Positions 1 to 7,040 are shown, counted from the first letter of the stretch. The stretch is 11,024 bases of DNA from an uncultured delta proteobacterium (GCA_903893335.1 CAITLX010000822.1:1-11024), one strand, 5' to 3'. Notes: a model not told the origin generated them from the sequence alone. Numbers and translations are program-made.

Positions 1-1691
1 CGGGCCAGGCTGTGCCAGCGGAGCGTCGCGGCCAGCGTGCCGACGTGCGCCAGGCCGTCGCGCGTCCCCCGCGGCGCGAGCCATGCCGGGTGGGCGGGGG
101 CGAGCGCCGAGGCAGCGAGCGCGAGCGGCCCCTCGAGCGCGCCCTCGACGAGCGAGGCGCGCGCGCGGGCGACCTGGTCGTCGCGCAGCGCGGGCGCGAC
201 CCAGGCGCGCGCGACTGCGTCGCCGACGCGAGCGGCGAGCGCCCCGGCGTCCTCGCCCGGACGGGGGATCGCGTGGCCGAGCAACCCGACGCCATCCGAG
301 GACACCCACGGCTCGAGGGCGACGTCGTCGCTCGTGGCCTCGCTCGCGGCGGTGACGGCAGCCACCGCGCTCGCGCCGGCATCGCCCGGGCCGTCGAGCG
401 ACGTCCCGCACGGGGAAGCCACGAGCGCCCAGAGCTCACCCTGGCCAGCCTCGACGCGCGTGCGCAGCTCGACGCGCCGCGCACCGCGCGCTGCGCTCGC
501 CGTGCGCCAGGCGCTCGCGAACCCCTCGCGCTCGGCCGCCGCGAGGGGCGCCGTGGCGACGACCGACCACGCGGGGGGCCCCGGGGCGGGCTCGCCGTGG
601 GCCGCGACGAGGCTCCACCAGGCGGCGAGCTCAGCGGCCTCGCGAGGGGCAGCGGCGGCGTCGATCGCGCGCTGCGCGGCCTCGAGCGTCGAGAGGTGCG
701 GCGCGACGGCGACCGCGCGCTCGATCTCGTCCTGCACGAGCGCGGCCGCCTGCGCGACCCCCTCGGCCGTCAGCGATTTCGCGCCCCCCGCCGCCCCCAG
801 CGACACGGCGAGGCAAGAGCCCCCGGGGCGCGCGACGCCGCGCTCCTCGTGGACCACGAACGCTGGCGCGAACACCGCGACACGCTGCGCCAGCCGGGCG
901 TGGATCGACCGGGCGGCGAGCGCCGCCGCGGGGTCGGGCAACCAGGCCGCGACCTGCACCGCGCCCTGCGGCGAGAGCCCCGGGGAAGGCGCGACCGCCA
1001 GCGCGGCGCTCATCGTCGGCGCGACGCCCGGCAGCGCCGGCAACGTGGGCCACGCGCGGGCTGCGACCGTCCGCGCCAGCGCCTCGACCCACGCGCGCGG
1101 CCCGACGCCAGCCAGCGCCAGGCGACTCGCGGCGAACCCTCCGCGCCTCAGCGCCTCGAGCCGCTCGGCCCCGCCGGGCCCCGAGAGGTCGGGGGCGCCG
1201 TCGTGTGGGGCCACGAGCTGACCGGTGCAGGAGGAGACGGCGTCGCCCCCGAGCCCCTGCCCGGCGACGCGCCCCAGCGCCGCGACCCGTCGGGCAGCCG
1301 CTGCGACCTCGGGGCCGCCCGCGACGACCGGGCGCGCGAGGGCGTCGTGGAGGGCGCCGACGGCTGCATCGACCGGTTCGCCCGCGCGGAGCGAGCCGCG
1401 GACGGCGTCCGCGTCGGCCACGACCGCGACGTCGAGGAGCCCCGAAGCGTCCAGCCTCTGCTGGAGCACCGCCGCGAGCGCCGTCGTGGCCCACGAGCCC
1501 CCCTCGACGCGGACGGCCCAGGCGAGCGCGCGGTCCGGGTCTCCGTCGCGCGCGACGAGGGCTACGACCGGCGACGAGCGCCCCGCGCGCACCTCGAGCG
1601 ACCGCGCGACCGGCCGGCGCACCGCGACCGCGACGGGCTCCCGCGGATGCCCCGCACCGCAGCCGCCGGCGAGCGCGAGCACCACGAGCAC
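1..1691 (-). CDS. Putative lipoprotein, degenerate tandem M16 (insulinase-like) peptidase, 3' end beyond window
   Basis: The frame is open from a GTG at 1691 to the left edge (563 codons, C-terminus missing). Its codons end almost always in G/C and its composition is balanced, unlike the Arg/Pro-rich frames overlapping it. It opens with VLVVLALAGGCGAG, a short hydrophobic run ending in a lipobox-like LAGGC, so export as a lipoprotein is likely. Further in, segments follow the M16 pattern. One is a domain-end-like stretch (ARSIHARLAQRVAVFAPAF, then VVHEERGVARPGGSCLAVSL, then a helix with LSTLEAAQRAI). After it comes a second-domain-like start (ELWALVASPCGTSLDGPGDA, then SSDGVGLLGHAIPRP). No HxxEH or HxxxEH zinc motif is visible, so it may be an inactive partner, as in two-subunit M16 enzymes. 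It begins 22 bases after the upstream lipoprotein stop and probably shares its operon. The start is uncertain: there is no Shine-Dalgarno and the signal n-region is unusually short. The frame is confident; the family is tentative. Confidence 0.6.
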   Translation of the reverse strand, partial: MLVVLALAGGCGAGHPREPVAVAVRRPVARSLEVRAGRSSPVVALVARDGDPDRALAWAVRVEGGSWATTALAAVLQQRLDASGLLDVAVVADADAVRGSLRAGEPVDAAVGALHDALARPVVAGGPEVAAAARRVAALGRVAGQGLGGDAVSSCTGQLVAPHDGAPDLSGPGGAERLEALRRGGFAASRLALAGVGPRAWVEALARTVAARAWPTLPALPGVAPTMSAALAVAPSPGLSPQGAVQVAAWLPDPAAALAARSIHARLAQRVAVFAPAFVVHEERGVARPGGSCLAVSLGAAGGAKSLTAEGVAQAAALVQDEIERAVAVAPHLSTLEAAQRAIDAAAAPREAAELAAWWSLVAAHGEPAPGPPAWSVVATAPLAAAEREGFASAWRTASAARGARRVELRTRVEAGQGELWALVASPCGTSLDGPGDAGASAVAAVTAASEATSDDVALEPWVSSDGVGLLGHAIPRPGEDAGALAARVGDAVARAWVAPALRDDQVARARASLVEGALEGPLALAASALAPAHPAWLAPRGTRDGLAHVGTLAATLRWHSLA

Positions 1692-1713
1692 CGCGGCGCG
1701 CGCGGCGGCGTGG

Positions 1714-2553
1714 TCAGGGGACCAGATCGGAGGCTCCGCGCGGGGCCACGGAGAACCCTGCGAAGTACATCACGACGCCCGTCACGGACGCGAAGTGCGT
1801 GCCCCCCGCGATCGGGGCGCCGGCGGCGCCGAACGTGTCGATCGGCGCGAGGGAGTTGGTCACCGTCACCGACGAGCCCGAGAGGGTGGCGGAGAAGCGC
1901 CCGCTCGACGCGGTGGTCGACGCGACGGTCACGTCCTCGAGCTTGACCAGCATGCCGAGCCAGCGGCGCCCCGTGGCGTACGACGCGAGGTCGACGAGGA
2001 TCGGGCGCGCGACGCCTGCGGCGTCGAACCCGGCGCTGCGCGCGACCGGCGCGCGCCACTCGAACCGCAGCCCGACCGTGCCGCTGGCGAGCTCGGGGAG
2101 CGTCTCGCCGGACGGGAAGGGGAACGAGGCGGGGCCCGCGAACTCCTCGTAGAGCGCGCCGCGCACGTCGACGACGTCGCCTGCGGCGATCTTCAGGTCG
2201 GGCGGCGAGAAGCCCGGCCCGTACACCTCGATGCCGCCGTAGGGGAGCGGCGCCGCGACGGCGTCCTGCACGTACAGGTTACCGACGCTCTTGCCGTCGC
2301 CCGTCTCGTCGAAGTCGTCGCGCGCGGTGACGACGACGCCCGTCACGTCGAGCTTGGCCGTCAGGCTCGGGCGCGGGCGCGCCGGATCGTTGATCTGGTC
2401 GAGGCGCGCGCCGTCGCCGAGGACGCTCGGCGCGGGCGCGTCGGGGACCCAGCGATCGGCGCCCCCCTCGTGGCCCGAGCAGCCGCCGACCAGGCCGACG
2501 AGCGAGCAGGAGAGGGCGGCCGCGGCCGCTCGGTGGACATTCGAGCCTCGCAT
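1714..2553 (-). CDS. Lipoprotein with OB-fold-like (nuclease-associated type) domains
   Basis: 279 residues. The N-terminus has an Arg-containing n-region, a hydrophobic stretch and lipobox LVGGC with the acylated cysteine at C25, so it should be anchored to the inner or outer membrane facing the periplasm or surface. Residues about 65-140 (KLDVTGVVVTARDDF, NLYVQDAV, GIEVYGPGF, AAGDVVDVRGALYEEFAG) follow the pattern of the OB-fold domains found beside extracellular nucleases and phosphatases. A second, similar unit occupies about 195-279 and ends in VTGVVMYFAGFSVAPRGASD, a typical close of such domains. No nuclease catalytic domain is present, so it is probably a binding or adaptor protein rather than an enzyme. 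The start is ATG with a weak CGAGG 6 bases upstream. It lies 25 bases after the sigma factor stop and 22 bases before the M16-like lipoprotein, suggesting co-transcription. The OB-fold reading is by motif only. Confidence 0.8.
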   Translation of the reverse strand: MRGSNVHRAAAAALSCSLVGLVGGCSGHEGGADRWVPDAPAPSVLGDGARLDQINDPARPRPSLTAKLDVTGVVVTARDDFDETGDGKSVGNLYVQDAVAAPLPYGGIEVYGPGFSPPDLKIAAGDVVDVRGALYEEFAGPASFPFPSGETLPELASGTVGLRFEWRAPVARSAGFDAAGVARPILVDLASYATGRRWLGMLVKLEDVTVASTTASSGRFSATLSGSSVTVTNSLAPIDTFGAAGAPIAGGTHFASVTGVVMYFAGFSVAPRGASDLVP

Positions 2554-2556
2554 ACG

Positions 2557-2568
2557 AGCCTCGAGGCT
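2557..2568. repeat. 12-bp perfect palindrome between sigma factor and lipoprotein genes
   Basis: AGCCTCGAGGCT reads the same on both strands and overlaps the weak ribosome-binding site (CGAGG) of the lipoprotein gene. A 9-base direct copy, CGAGCCTCG, occurs at 2542-2550 and 2555-2563. It could form a four-pair stem with a TCGA loop in the mRNA, or bind a small dimeric regulator. In DNA of this GC content it may also be chance. Confidence 0.3.
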
Positions 2569-2578
2569 AGCACGAGAC

Positions 2579-3205
2579 TCAGGCGGCGAGCCGCTCGCGC
2601 TCGAGCAGGGCCGAGAGGCGCGACTGGATCTTGTGCTTCTTCGAGTAGACGGTCTTCACGCTGATGCCCAGCCGCGCGGCGACCTCGTCGGGCTCGAGCC
2701 CCTCGGAGAAGTAGAGCGCCACGAAGTCGCGGTCTCGCTCGGACAGCTGCGCGAGCAGGTCACGGATGCGCTCGGCCTGCTGCTTGCGCGCGCACAGGTC
2801 GTAGGGGTCGGGCGCGTCGCTCGGCAGGCGCTCGGCGTCCACGAGCGAGCCGCGGGCCGAGCCCCGGCGCACGCTGCGCAGGTGGTCGTACGTCGCGTTG
2901 AGCGCGAGCATGCCCACGAACGACGAGAAGCGCGTGCCGCGGCTGGGGTCGAAGGCGCGGAGCTTCTGCCGGTCGTTCGCCAGCAGCTGGGCGACCAGCG
3001 TCGCGTAGACCTCCGGCACGTCCTCCGACGAGGCGACCGAGGCGAAGCGCGCGACGACGCGCCCGATGCACCGCACCACGAGCCGTCCGTAGCGCGCGTC
3101 GAAGGCGCGCCAGGCAGCCTCGCTCCCGGCGATCAGCTCCCGGACGAACGCGGGCTCGTCGATGGGGTCTTCGTGGCGGGCGGGGAAGGTGGCGGCGAGC
3201 AACAT
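2579..3205 (-). CDS. RNA polymerase sigma factor, sigma-70 family (ECF-like)
   Basis: 208 residues from ATG 3205. It directs RNA polymerase to a set of promoters. The region 2-like segment spans about 30-115, with the core-binding/-10 part around KLRAFDPSRGTRFSSFVGML and ALNATYDHLRSVRR. A linker of about 30 residues follows. Region 4 lies at about 148-203, with the helix-turn-helix EPDEVAARLGISVKTVYSKK. Length and architecture fit two-domain ECF-type factors. The ATG is preferred because GGAGG lies 11 bases upstream (3221-3217). An in-frame GTG at 3319 would add 38 unconserved-looking residues and has no ribosome-binding site. No anti-sigma factor is adjacent; the next genes are two predicted lipoproteins, which may be its targets or a sensing apparatus. 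The family is certain; the regulon is unknown. Confidence 0.92.
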   Translation of the reverse strand: MLLAATFPARHEDPIDEPAFVRELIAGSEAAWRAFDARYGRLVVRCIGRVVARFASVASSEDVPEVYATLVAQLLANDRQKLRAFDPSRGTRFSSFVGMLALNATYDHLRSVRRGSARGSLVDAERLPSDAPDPYDLCARKQQAERIRDLLAQLSERDRDFVALYFSEGLEPDEVAARLGISVKTVYSKKHKIQSRLSALLERERLAA

Positions 3206-3290
3206 TCGGGGTGAGTCCTCCGCGGCGCATCGCGCGCCGTCGCCGAGTCCTTGTGCAGCCGACGTGCCGGGGAAGATTTCGCCGATCCGC

Positions 3291-3319
3291 TCCGTATTTC
3301 GGGTAGTTGCGGGCGTCAC
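3291..3319 (-). promoter_or_regulatory. Candidate promoter of the sigma factor gene
   Basis: On the minus strand GTGACG (3319-3314) is followed after exactly 17 bases by TACGGA (3296-3291). The -35 matches TTGACA at four of six positions; the -10 is poor. The predicted start site near 3285 gives a leader of about 80 bases. The -35 is also one of the repeated GTGACG elements in this intergenic region, so autoregulation is possible. Weak evidence. Confidence 0.25.
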
Positions 3320-3374
3320 ACCCCGTCACGATCGGGCCCCGCCGGTGACGCGTCGTTGCGGCACACGGCGTCAC
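3314..3374. repeat. Cluster of four CGTCAC/GTGACG elements in the divergent intergenic region
   Basis: CGTCAC occurs at 3314-3319, 3324-3329 and 3369-3374, and its reverse complement GTGACG at 3345-3350. The first two are 10 bases apart (one helical turn), and the second and third form an inverted pair with a 15-base spacer. A longer 11-base word, GGCGTCACACC, is repeated at 3312-3322 and 3367-3377. The 3206-3398 gap separates the sigma factor gene from the divergent Fe-S gene, so these are good operator candidates for either. Confidence 0.45.
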
Positions 3375-3387
3375 ACCGTGCTAGACG
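3364..3387 (+). promoter_or_regulatory. Inverted repeat overlapping an extended -10 ahead of the Fe-S gene
   Basis: CACGG (3364-3368) and CCGTG (3376-3380) are inverted arms around a 7-base centre that holds a GTCAC element. The right arm runs into TGCTAGACG (3379-3387), an extended -10-like TGnTAGAC. Transcription would start around 3393, only a few bases before the ATG at 3399, which has no Shine-Dalgarno. A protein bound to the arms would block this promoter. Inferred from sequence only. Confidence 0.35.
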
Positions 3388-3398
3388 TCGCCGCCGCC

Positions 3399-3818
3399 AT
3401 GCCGGGCCGACTCCACGCGCTGCTCATCCTCGCGCGCTCGCTCGTGCTCACGCTGCTGCGCCGGTGGCTGGGGCGCGGCCCGCGCGGCATCGCGCTGTTT
3501 CGCGCCAACTTCGACGCCGACCGCCTCCCGCCGGTCGACGCGGCGCAGCGCGGCGAGCTCTCGAGCTTCGGCGGCTGCATCGCGTGCGGGCGCTGCGACC
3601 TGGGCGACGCCCCCCGCATCGCGGCGTCCGCGGGGGCCTACCCGGGCACGATGCGCTGGGTGCTCGCCTCGACCCGCAGCATGCCCGACTACGACGCCTC
3701 GACGCGCGCGCTCGCGTTCATCGACGACGCCGCGCTCGCGTCGAAGGAGCGCCTCTGCCCCACCGGCGTCCCGCTGCGCCGCCTGGTGGGCTTCGTGCGA
3801 GCGCAAGCCGCCCGTTGA
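3399..3818 (+). CDS. Small membrane-anchored Fe-S protein, single CX2CX2C...CP motif
   Basis: 139 residues. Residues 6-20 (HALLILARSLVLTLL) are hydrophobic and followed by RRW, suggesting an N-terminal membrane helix or amphipathic anchor with the rest in the cytoplasm. Cysteines C60, C63 and C66 (GGCIACGRCDLGD) and C120 (LCPTGVP) give CX2CX2C plus a distant CP, the arrangement that binds one 4Fe-4S cluster in ferredoxin-like and HdrC/glycolate-oxidase-type subunits. Those families usually have two such motifs; only one is seen here, with 53 residues between C66 and C120. An electron-transfer role is likely, partner unknown. It is divergent from the sigma factor gene and 53 bases ahead of the FabL-like reductase. 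The ATG is chosen because it directly precedes the anchor. An in-frame GTG at 3378 would add seven residues, and the frame stays open further upstream to 3162 without support. Confidence 0.75.
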   Translation: MPGRLHALLILARSLVLTLLRRWLGRGPRGIALFRANFDADRLPPVDAAQRGELSSFGGCIACGRCDLGDAPRIAASAGAYPGTMRWVLASTRSMPDYDASTRALAFIDDAALASKERLCPTGVPLRRLVGFVRAQAAR

Positions 3819-3824
3819 CGCGCG

Positions 3825-3853
3825 TTGTGGGGCACGGCGTGCCCGTGTAGGGT
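3825..3853 (+). promoter_or_regulatory. Candidate promoter of the FabL-like reductase gene
   Basis: TTGTGG (3825-3830), 17 bases, then TAGGGT (3848-3853) fit a weak vegetative-type promoter. Transcription would begin near 3860, about 12 bases before the ATG at 3872. A 12-base perfect palindrome, GGTCGCGCGACC (3851-3862), overlaps the -10 and start site and could be an operator. No Shine-Dalgarno precedes the ATG. Confidence 0.35.
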
Positions 3854-3871
3854 CGCGCGACCGCGGCCCCC

Positions 3872-4696
3872 ATGAGCACGCCTCCTCCCGTCCCCATCCC
3901 GGCGCTCCCCGGCTGGGCCCTCATCCTGGGCGCGTCGAGCGGCTTCGGCGAGGCCGTCTCCAGCGTGCTCGCGCGGGCCGGCTGCCACATCATCGGCGTG
4001 CACCTCGACCGCCGCGCCACGATGCCCAACGTCGAGCGCATCCAGACCGAGATCCGCGCCTTCGGCCGCGAGGCCTGGTTCTTCAACGTCAACGCCGCCG
4101 ACGCCACCCGTCGGCGCGAGGTGTGCGACGAGGTCGCGCGCCGCTTCCAGGAGCGCGCGCGCGGCGAGACGGTCCGGGTGCTGCTCCACTCGCTCGCCTT
4201 CGGCTCGCTCAGGCCCTACGTCGGCGCCGAGCCCGACGACGAGCTCAACGAGAAGCAGATCGAGATGACGAGCGACGTCATGGCGCACAGCCTCGTCTAC
4301 TGGACGCAGGACCTGCTGCGCCGTCAGCTACTCGCCGCCGAGAGCCGCATCTTCGCGATGACGAGCACCGGGTCGTCGACCGCGTGGAAGGGCTACGGCG
4401 CGGTGGGCGCCGCGAAGGCCGCGCTCGAGTCGCACGTCCGTCAGCTGGCCTACGAGCTCGGTCCGCGCGGCATCACGGCCAACGCGATCTGCGCGGGCGT
4501 CACCGACACCCCCGCGCTGCGCAAGATCCCCGACCACGAGGCGATGGTGCAGGTCGCCCTGCGCAAGAACCCGTCGCGCCGCCTCACGCGCCCCGAGGAC
4601 GTCGCGTGCGCGATCGCCGCGCTCGCGCAGCCGTCCACCTACTGGATGAACGGCAACGTCATCTATGTGGACGGCGGCGAGGCCGCGAGCGGCTGA
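3872..4696 (+). CDS. Enoyl-ACP reductase-like short-chain dehydrogenase (FabL/FabI type)
   Basis: 274 residues with a Rossmann fold. The cofactor-binding glycine motif GASSGFG spans 20-26 (fold start ALILGASSGFG), the active site is Y175-x6-K182 (GYGAVGAAKAALE), and the C-terminal strand is NVIYVDGGEA. The Y-x6-K spacing is the hallmark of FabI/FabL enoyl-ACP reductases; classical SDRs have Y-x3-K. The stretch VGAAKAALESHVRQLAYELG, followed by ITANAICAGVTDTPALRKIP, closely resembles Bacillus FabL, while LLHSLAFGSL is more FabI-like. The expected reaction is NAD(P)H-dependent reduction of trans-2-enoyl-ACP, the last step of the fatty-acid elongation cycle, in the cytoplasm. It could instead act on another enoyl or keto substrate. 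It lies downstream of the Fe-S gene and its stop is seven bases from that of the convergent propeller gene. The symbol is withheld because fabL versus fabI cannot be settled here. Confidence 0.88.
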   Translation: MSTPPPVPIPALPGWALILGASSGFGEAVSSVLARAGCHIIGVHLDRRATMPNVERIQTEIRAFGREAWFFNVNAADATRRREVCDEVARRFQERARGETVRVLLHSLAFGSLRPYVGAEPDDELNEKQIEMTSDVMAHSLVYWTQDLLRRQLLAAESRIFAMTSTGSSTAWKGYGAVGAAKAALESHVRQLAYELGPRGITANAICAGVTDTPALRKIPDHEAMVQVALRKNPSRRLTRPEDVACAIAALAQPSTYWMNGNVIYVDGGEAASG

Positions 4697-4703
4697 CCGC
4701 GGA

Positions 4704-7028
4704 TCAGATCGCGACGAGCGAGAGGCGAGGGCCCGCGGCGAAGGCGGCGAGGTGGCCGCTCTCCTCGGCGACGAACACGTCGCAGCGCTCGTCGACGCGC
4801 AGCAGGTCGGGCACCAGCCCGGCCGCGACGTGCCCGAGCACCTCGCCGTCGCGCGGCCGCACGACGTGCACGTCTTGCTGCGGGACGAACAGCGCCCCCG
4901 AGCGCAGCACGGGCTCGAGGCGACGGGGTTCGTCCCCCTCGAGCGCGCGCGGGAACGCGTGGCGCCAGAGCGACGCGCCGCTGCGCAGCGAGAGCGCCTC
5001 GAGGTGCCCCGACGCGCCGTTGCAGACGAGGAGATCGTCGACCGCGAGCCACGCCGACGACACGGGGGCGAAGCCCGGGTCCACGCTCCACGCCGTCTCG
5101 CCGGTCTCGCGGTCGAGCGCGAGCAGCCCGAGGCCGCGGCGATCGCGCGTCACGATCGCGACCACCGACGACGACACGAGCGGCGCGCCCTGCGGCACCA
5201 CGCCCGCGGGGAGCTCGCGCACCCAGCGCGAGGCGCCCGAGTAGGGGTCGAGGTGGTGCAGGCGCGCCGAGCCCTGCGCCGCGGTCGCGCCCCCCTCGCC
5301 CGCGATGGCGAAGAGCGCGTCGTGATCGAGGCCGAGCCGCGAGCGAAAGCGGCGCGCGTCGCGCACGCGCCACACGACGTCGCCCGTCGTCGCGTCGAGC
5401 GCCGAGAGGGTGGGGTCGCCGCTCGCGACGATGAGGAGCTTGCCCGCGCGACGGATGCGGAACCCCTCCGCGCGCCGCGCGGCGTGCCGCCAGCGAAGCT
5501 CGCCCGAGGCCAGATCGATCGCCGAGAGGTGCCGCTCGCCCTCGGTCACGACGAGCAACCGGGGAAGGCCGGGCGCGTTGACGACCGCGCCCGCGGGGGC
5601 GCCGCCGACGCGAGGCGCGACGCGCGTGCGCTGGGTGATCTCGCCGGTGCCGAAATCGTGGATGGCGACCTGGCCGTCGGCGTGGATGCGCGCGAGCCCG
5701 GCGGGCGTGACGATCGACACCGCGCGCGCGGTCGCCTCGCGCCAGAGCACGGTGCCCGTCGCGCGGTCGAGGCACGCGGTCTCGCGCGCGCCGCCGACCA
5801 GGATCCGGTCGCCGCAGAGGAACGTCGCCCGCAGGTCGAGCCCGGGGACGGCAGCCGTCCAGCGAGGCGCATAACGCATCCTCCCGTTGCCGAGGGGGGA
5901 CTCGGGGCGCGCCTCGCGGCGCGTCATCGCCGCGAACGCGCGGTAGCCCTCGGCCGAGGCGTTGACCTTCGCGTCGTCGCGCGCCGCGTCCGAGAGCCGC
6001 TCGTCGAGCTCGCGGATCGCGCGGCGCAGCGCCGAGAGCCGCAGGTTGCGCGCCTGCGCCGGGCGTCGGCGCACCAGCGCGCGCACGACGGCGCGGCCGA
6101 ACGCGACGGCGGCCTGACCGAGCGCAGGCACGTCGAGGCGAGGGAAGGTCCACGCGTTGCGCAGCCCGTGGGTGCGCGAGCCGCCGACCGTGAGGGTGAG
6201 CGTGCCCGCGTCCGGCCCCGGCGCCGCCGAGGCGACGCGCGCGGCGAGGAGCACGCCCGCCGCGTCCACACGCCGATGCCAGGCGCGTCCGGCCTCCCAG
6301 GCGTCGAGCGCTCCGTCCGCGATCGCCACGAGCTGCTCGGCGACCAGACACGGGTGCGCGTCGCCCAGCTCGCGCGTGCGGTCGGCGACCGTGACGCGGA
6401 TCGACCCGCGCACGAGCATGCCGAGCAGGTCGGCCCGCTCGACCTCGGGGTCGTCGTCTTCGTCGTCGCCGCCGTCCGGCGCTCGAACGAGCATGTCCGC
6501 CGAGAAGCGGAGGGGAGCGTCGCCCTCGGGCTCGACGAGCACGGGCTCCACGCTCTCGTCGCTCCCGACCGTCCACGTCGCCTGCGCGAGCGCGTCGCGC
6601 TGCGTCAGCAGCTCGCGCGCCATCGGCTCGACGGTCGTCGTGCGGGCGATCCGGTCGATGGCCGAGGCGAGCCCGGCGAGCAGGGCGTCGCCCTCGACGC
6701 GCCGCTCGAACACGGCGATCTCGGGGCTGGGGCCGCCGCGGTAGAGCGAGAACAGCACGTCGGCGCCGGCGCGCTCGAGGCCCATCTCCCACGGTTCGTC
6801 GGCCGCGAGGCAGGTCACGCTCGTGTGCGAGCAGCGAGCCGCCGCGAGCGCGAGGGCCGCGTCGCCGAGGTCGCGCAGCAGCGGGACGACCTCCGCGTCG
6901 GCGAGGCGAGCGGTGAGGTTTGCTCCGTCGACGAGCAGGTCGACGATCCCGCGGGCGCCGAGCGCGCCTCGCGACGAACGTGCACCCGCCCGCGACTTGC
7001 CCCCGACGACGATCTGGAATGCCGGCAT
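4704..7028 (-). CDS. PQQ-like beta-propeller protein with uncharacterised N-terminal half, no signal peptide
   Basis: 774 residues from ATG 7028. Residues about 384-774 hold 8-9 repeats of the PQQ/BamB-like propeller type. Each has a hydrophobic strand, a substrate-like 'LDxxTGxxxW' turn and a following strand, for example ACLDRATGTVLW, AIDLASGELRW, ALDATTGDVVWRV, HLDPYSGASRWV, ALDRETGETAW and ALSLRSGASLWRH. Residues 1-383 match nothing I recognise; they include an acidic run GGDDEDDDPEVE and helical segments rich in Ala, Arg and Leu. The N-terminus (MPAFQIVVGGKSRAG) lacks a signal peptide or lipobox, unlike BamB, so a cytoplasmic location is expected. The gene diverges from lptA and converges on the SDR gene. 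The frame is open upstream to 7397, but that would run antisense through lptA; 7028 is the natural start. Likely a scaffold or sensor; function unknown. Confidence 0.85.
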   Translation of the reverse strand: MPAFQIVVGGKSRAGARSSRGALGARGIVDLLVDGANLTARLADAEVVPLLRDLGDAALALAAARCSHTSVTCLAADEPWEMGLERAGADVLFSLYRGGPSPEIAVFERRVEGDALLAGLASAIDRIARTTTVEPMARELLTQRDALAQATWTVGSDESVEPVLVEPEGDAPLRFSADMLVRAPDGGDDEDDDPEVERADLLGMLVRGSIRVTVADRTRELGDAHPCLVAEQLVAIADGALDAWEAGRAWHRRVDAAGVLLAARVASAAPGPDAGTLTLTVGGSRTHGLRNAWTFPRLDVPALGQAAVAFGRAVVRALVRRRPAQARNLRLSALRRAIRELDERLSDAARDDAKVNASAEGYRAFAAMTRREARPESPLGNGRMRYAPRWTAAVPGLDLRATFLCGDRILVGGARETACLDRATGTVLWREATARAVSIVTPAGLARIHADGQVAIHDFGTGEITQRTRVAPRVGGAPAGAVVNAPGLPRLLVVTEGERHLSAIDLASGELRWRHAARRAEGFRIRRAGKLLIVASGDPTLSALDATTGDVVWRVRDARRFRSRLGLDHDALFAIAGEGGATAAQGSARLHHLDPYSGASRWVRELPAGVVPQGAPLVSSSVVAIVTRDRRGLGLLALDRETGETAWSVDPGFAPVSSAWLAVDDLLVCNGASGHLEALSLRSGASLWRHAFPRALEGDEPRRLEPVLRSGALFVPQQDVHVVRPRDGEVLGHVAAGLVPDLLRVDERCDVFVAEESGHLAAFAAGPRLSLVAI

Positions 7029-7040
7029 GCGACGCAGCGA

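Noticed and set aside
631..1494. Minus-strand frame of 287 codons within the M16-like gene
   Set aside because: Extreme Arg/Gly/Ala composition; it is out of frame with the better-supported M16-like protein.
12..1946. 644-codon open frame on the plus strand, and several overlapping plus and minus frames in 1-2660
   Set aside because: The products are Arg/Pro/Gly-rich with no recognisable domains, and they lie antisense to the minus-strand lipoprotein genes. They are by-products of very high GC content.
3162..3398. Upstream extension of the Fe-S protein to 3162
   Set aside because: It would overlap the sigma factor coding region head to head and adds no recognisable sequence; the ATG at 3399 begins at the membrane anchor.
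4697..4703. Possible bidirectional terminator between the SDR and propeller genes
   Set aside because: Only seven bases separate the stops and no hairpin with T-run spans them.
4663..6792. Minus-strand frame of 709 codons
   Set aside because: Arg/Ala-rich frame offset from the propeller gene, which has clear repeats in its own frame.
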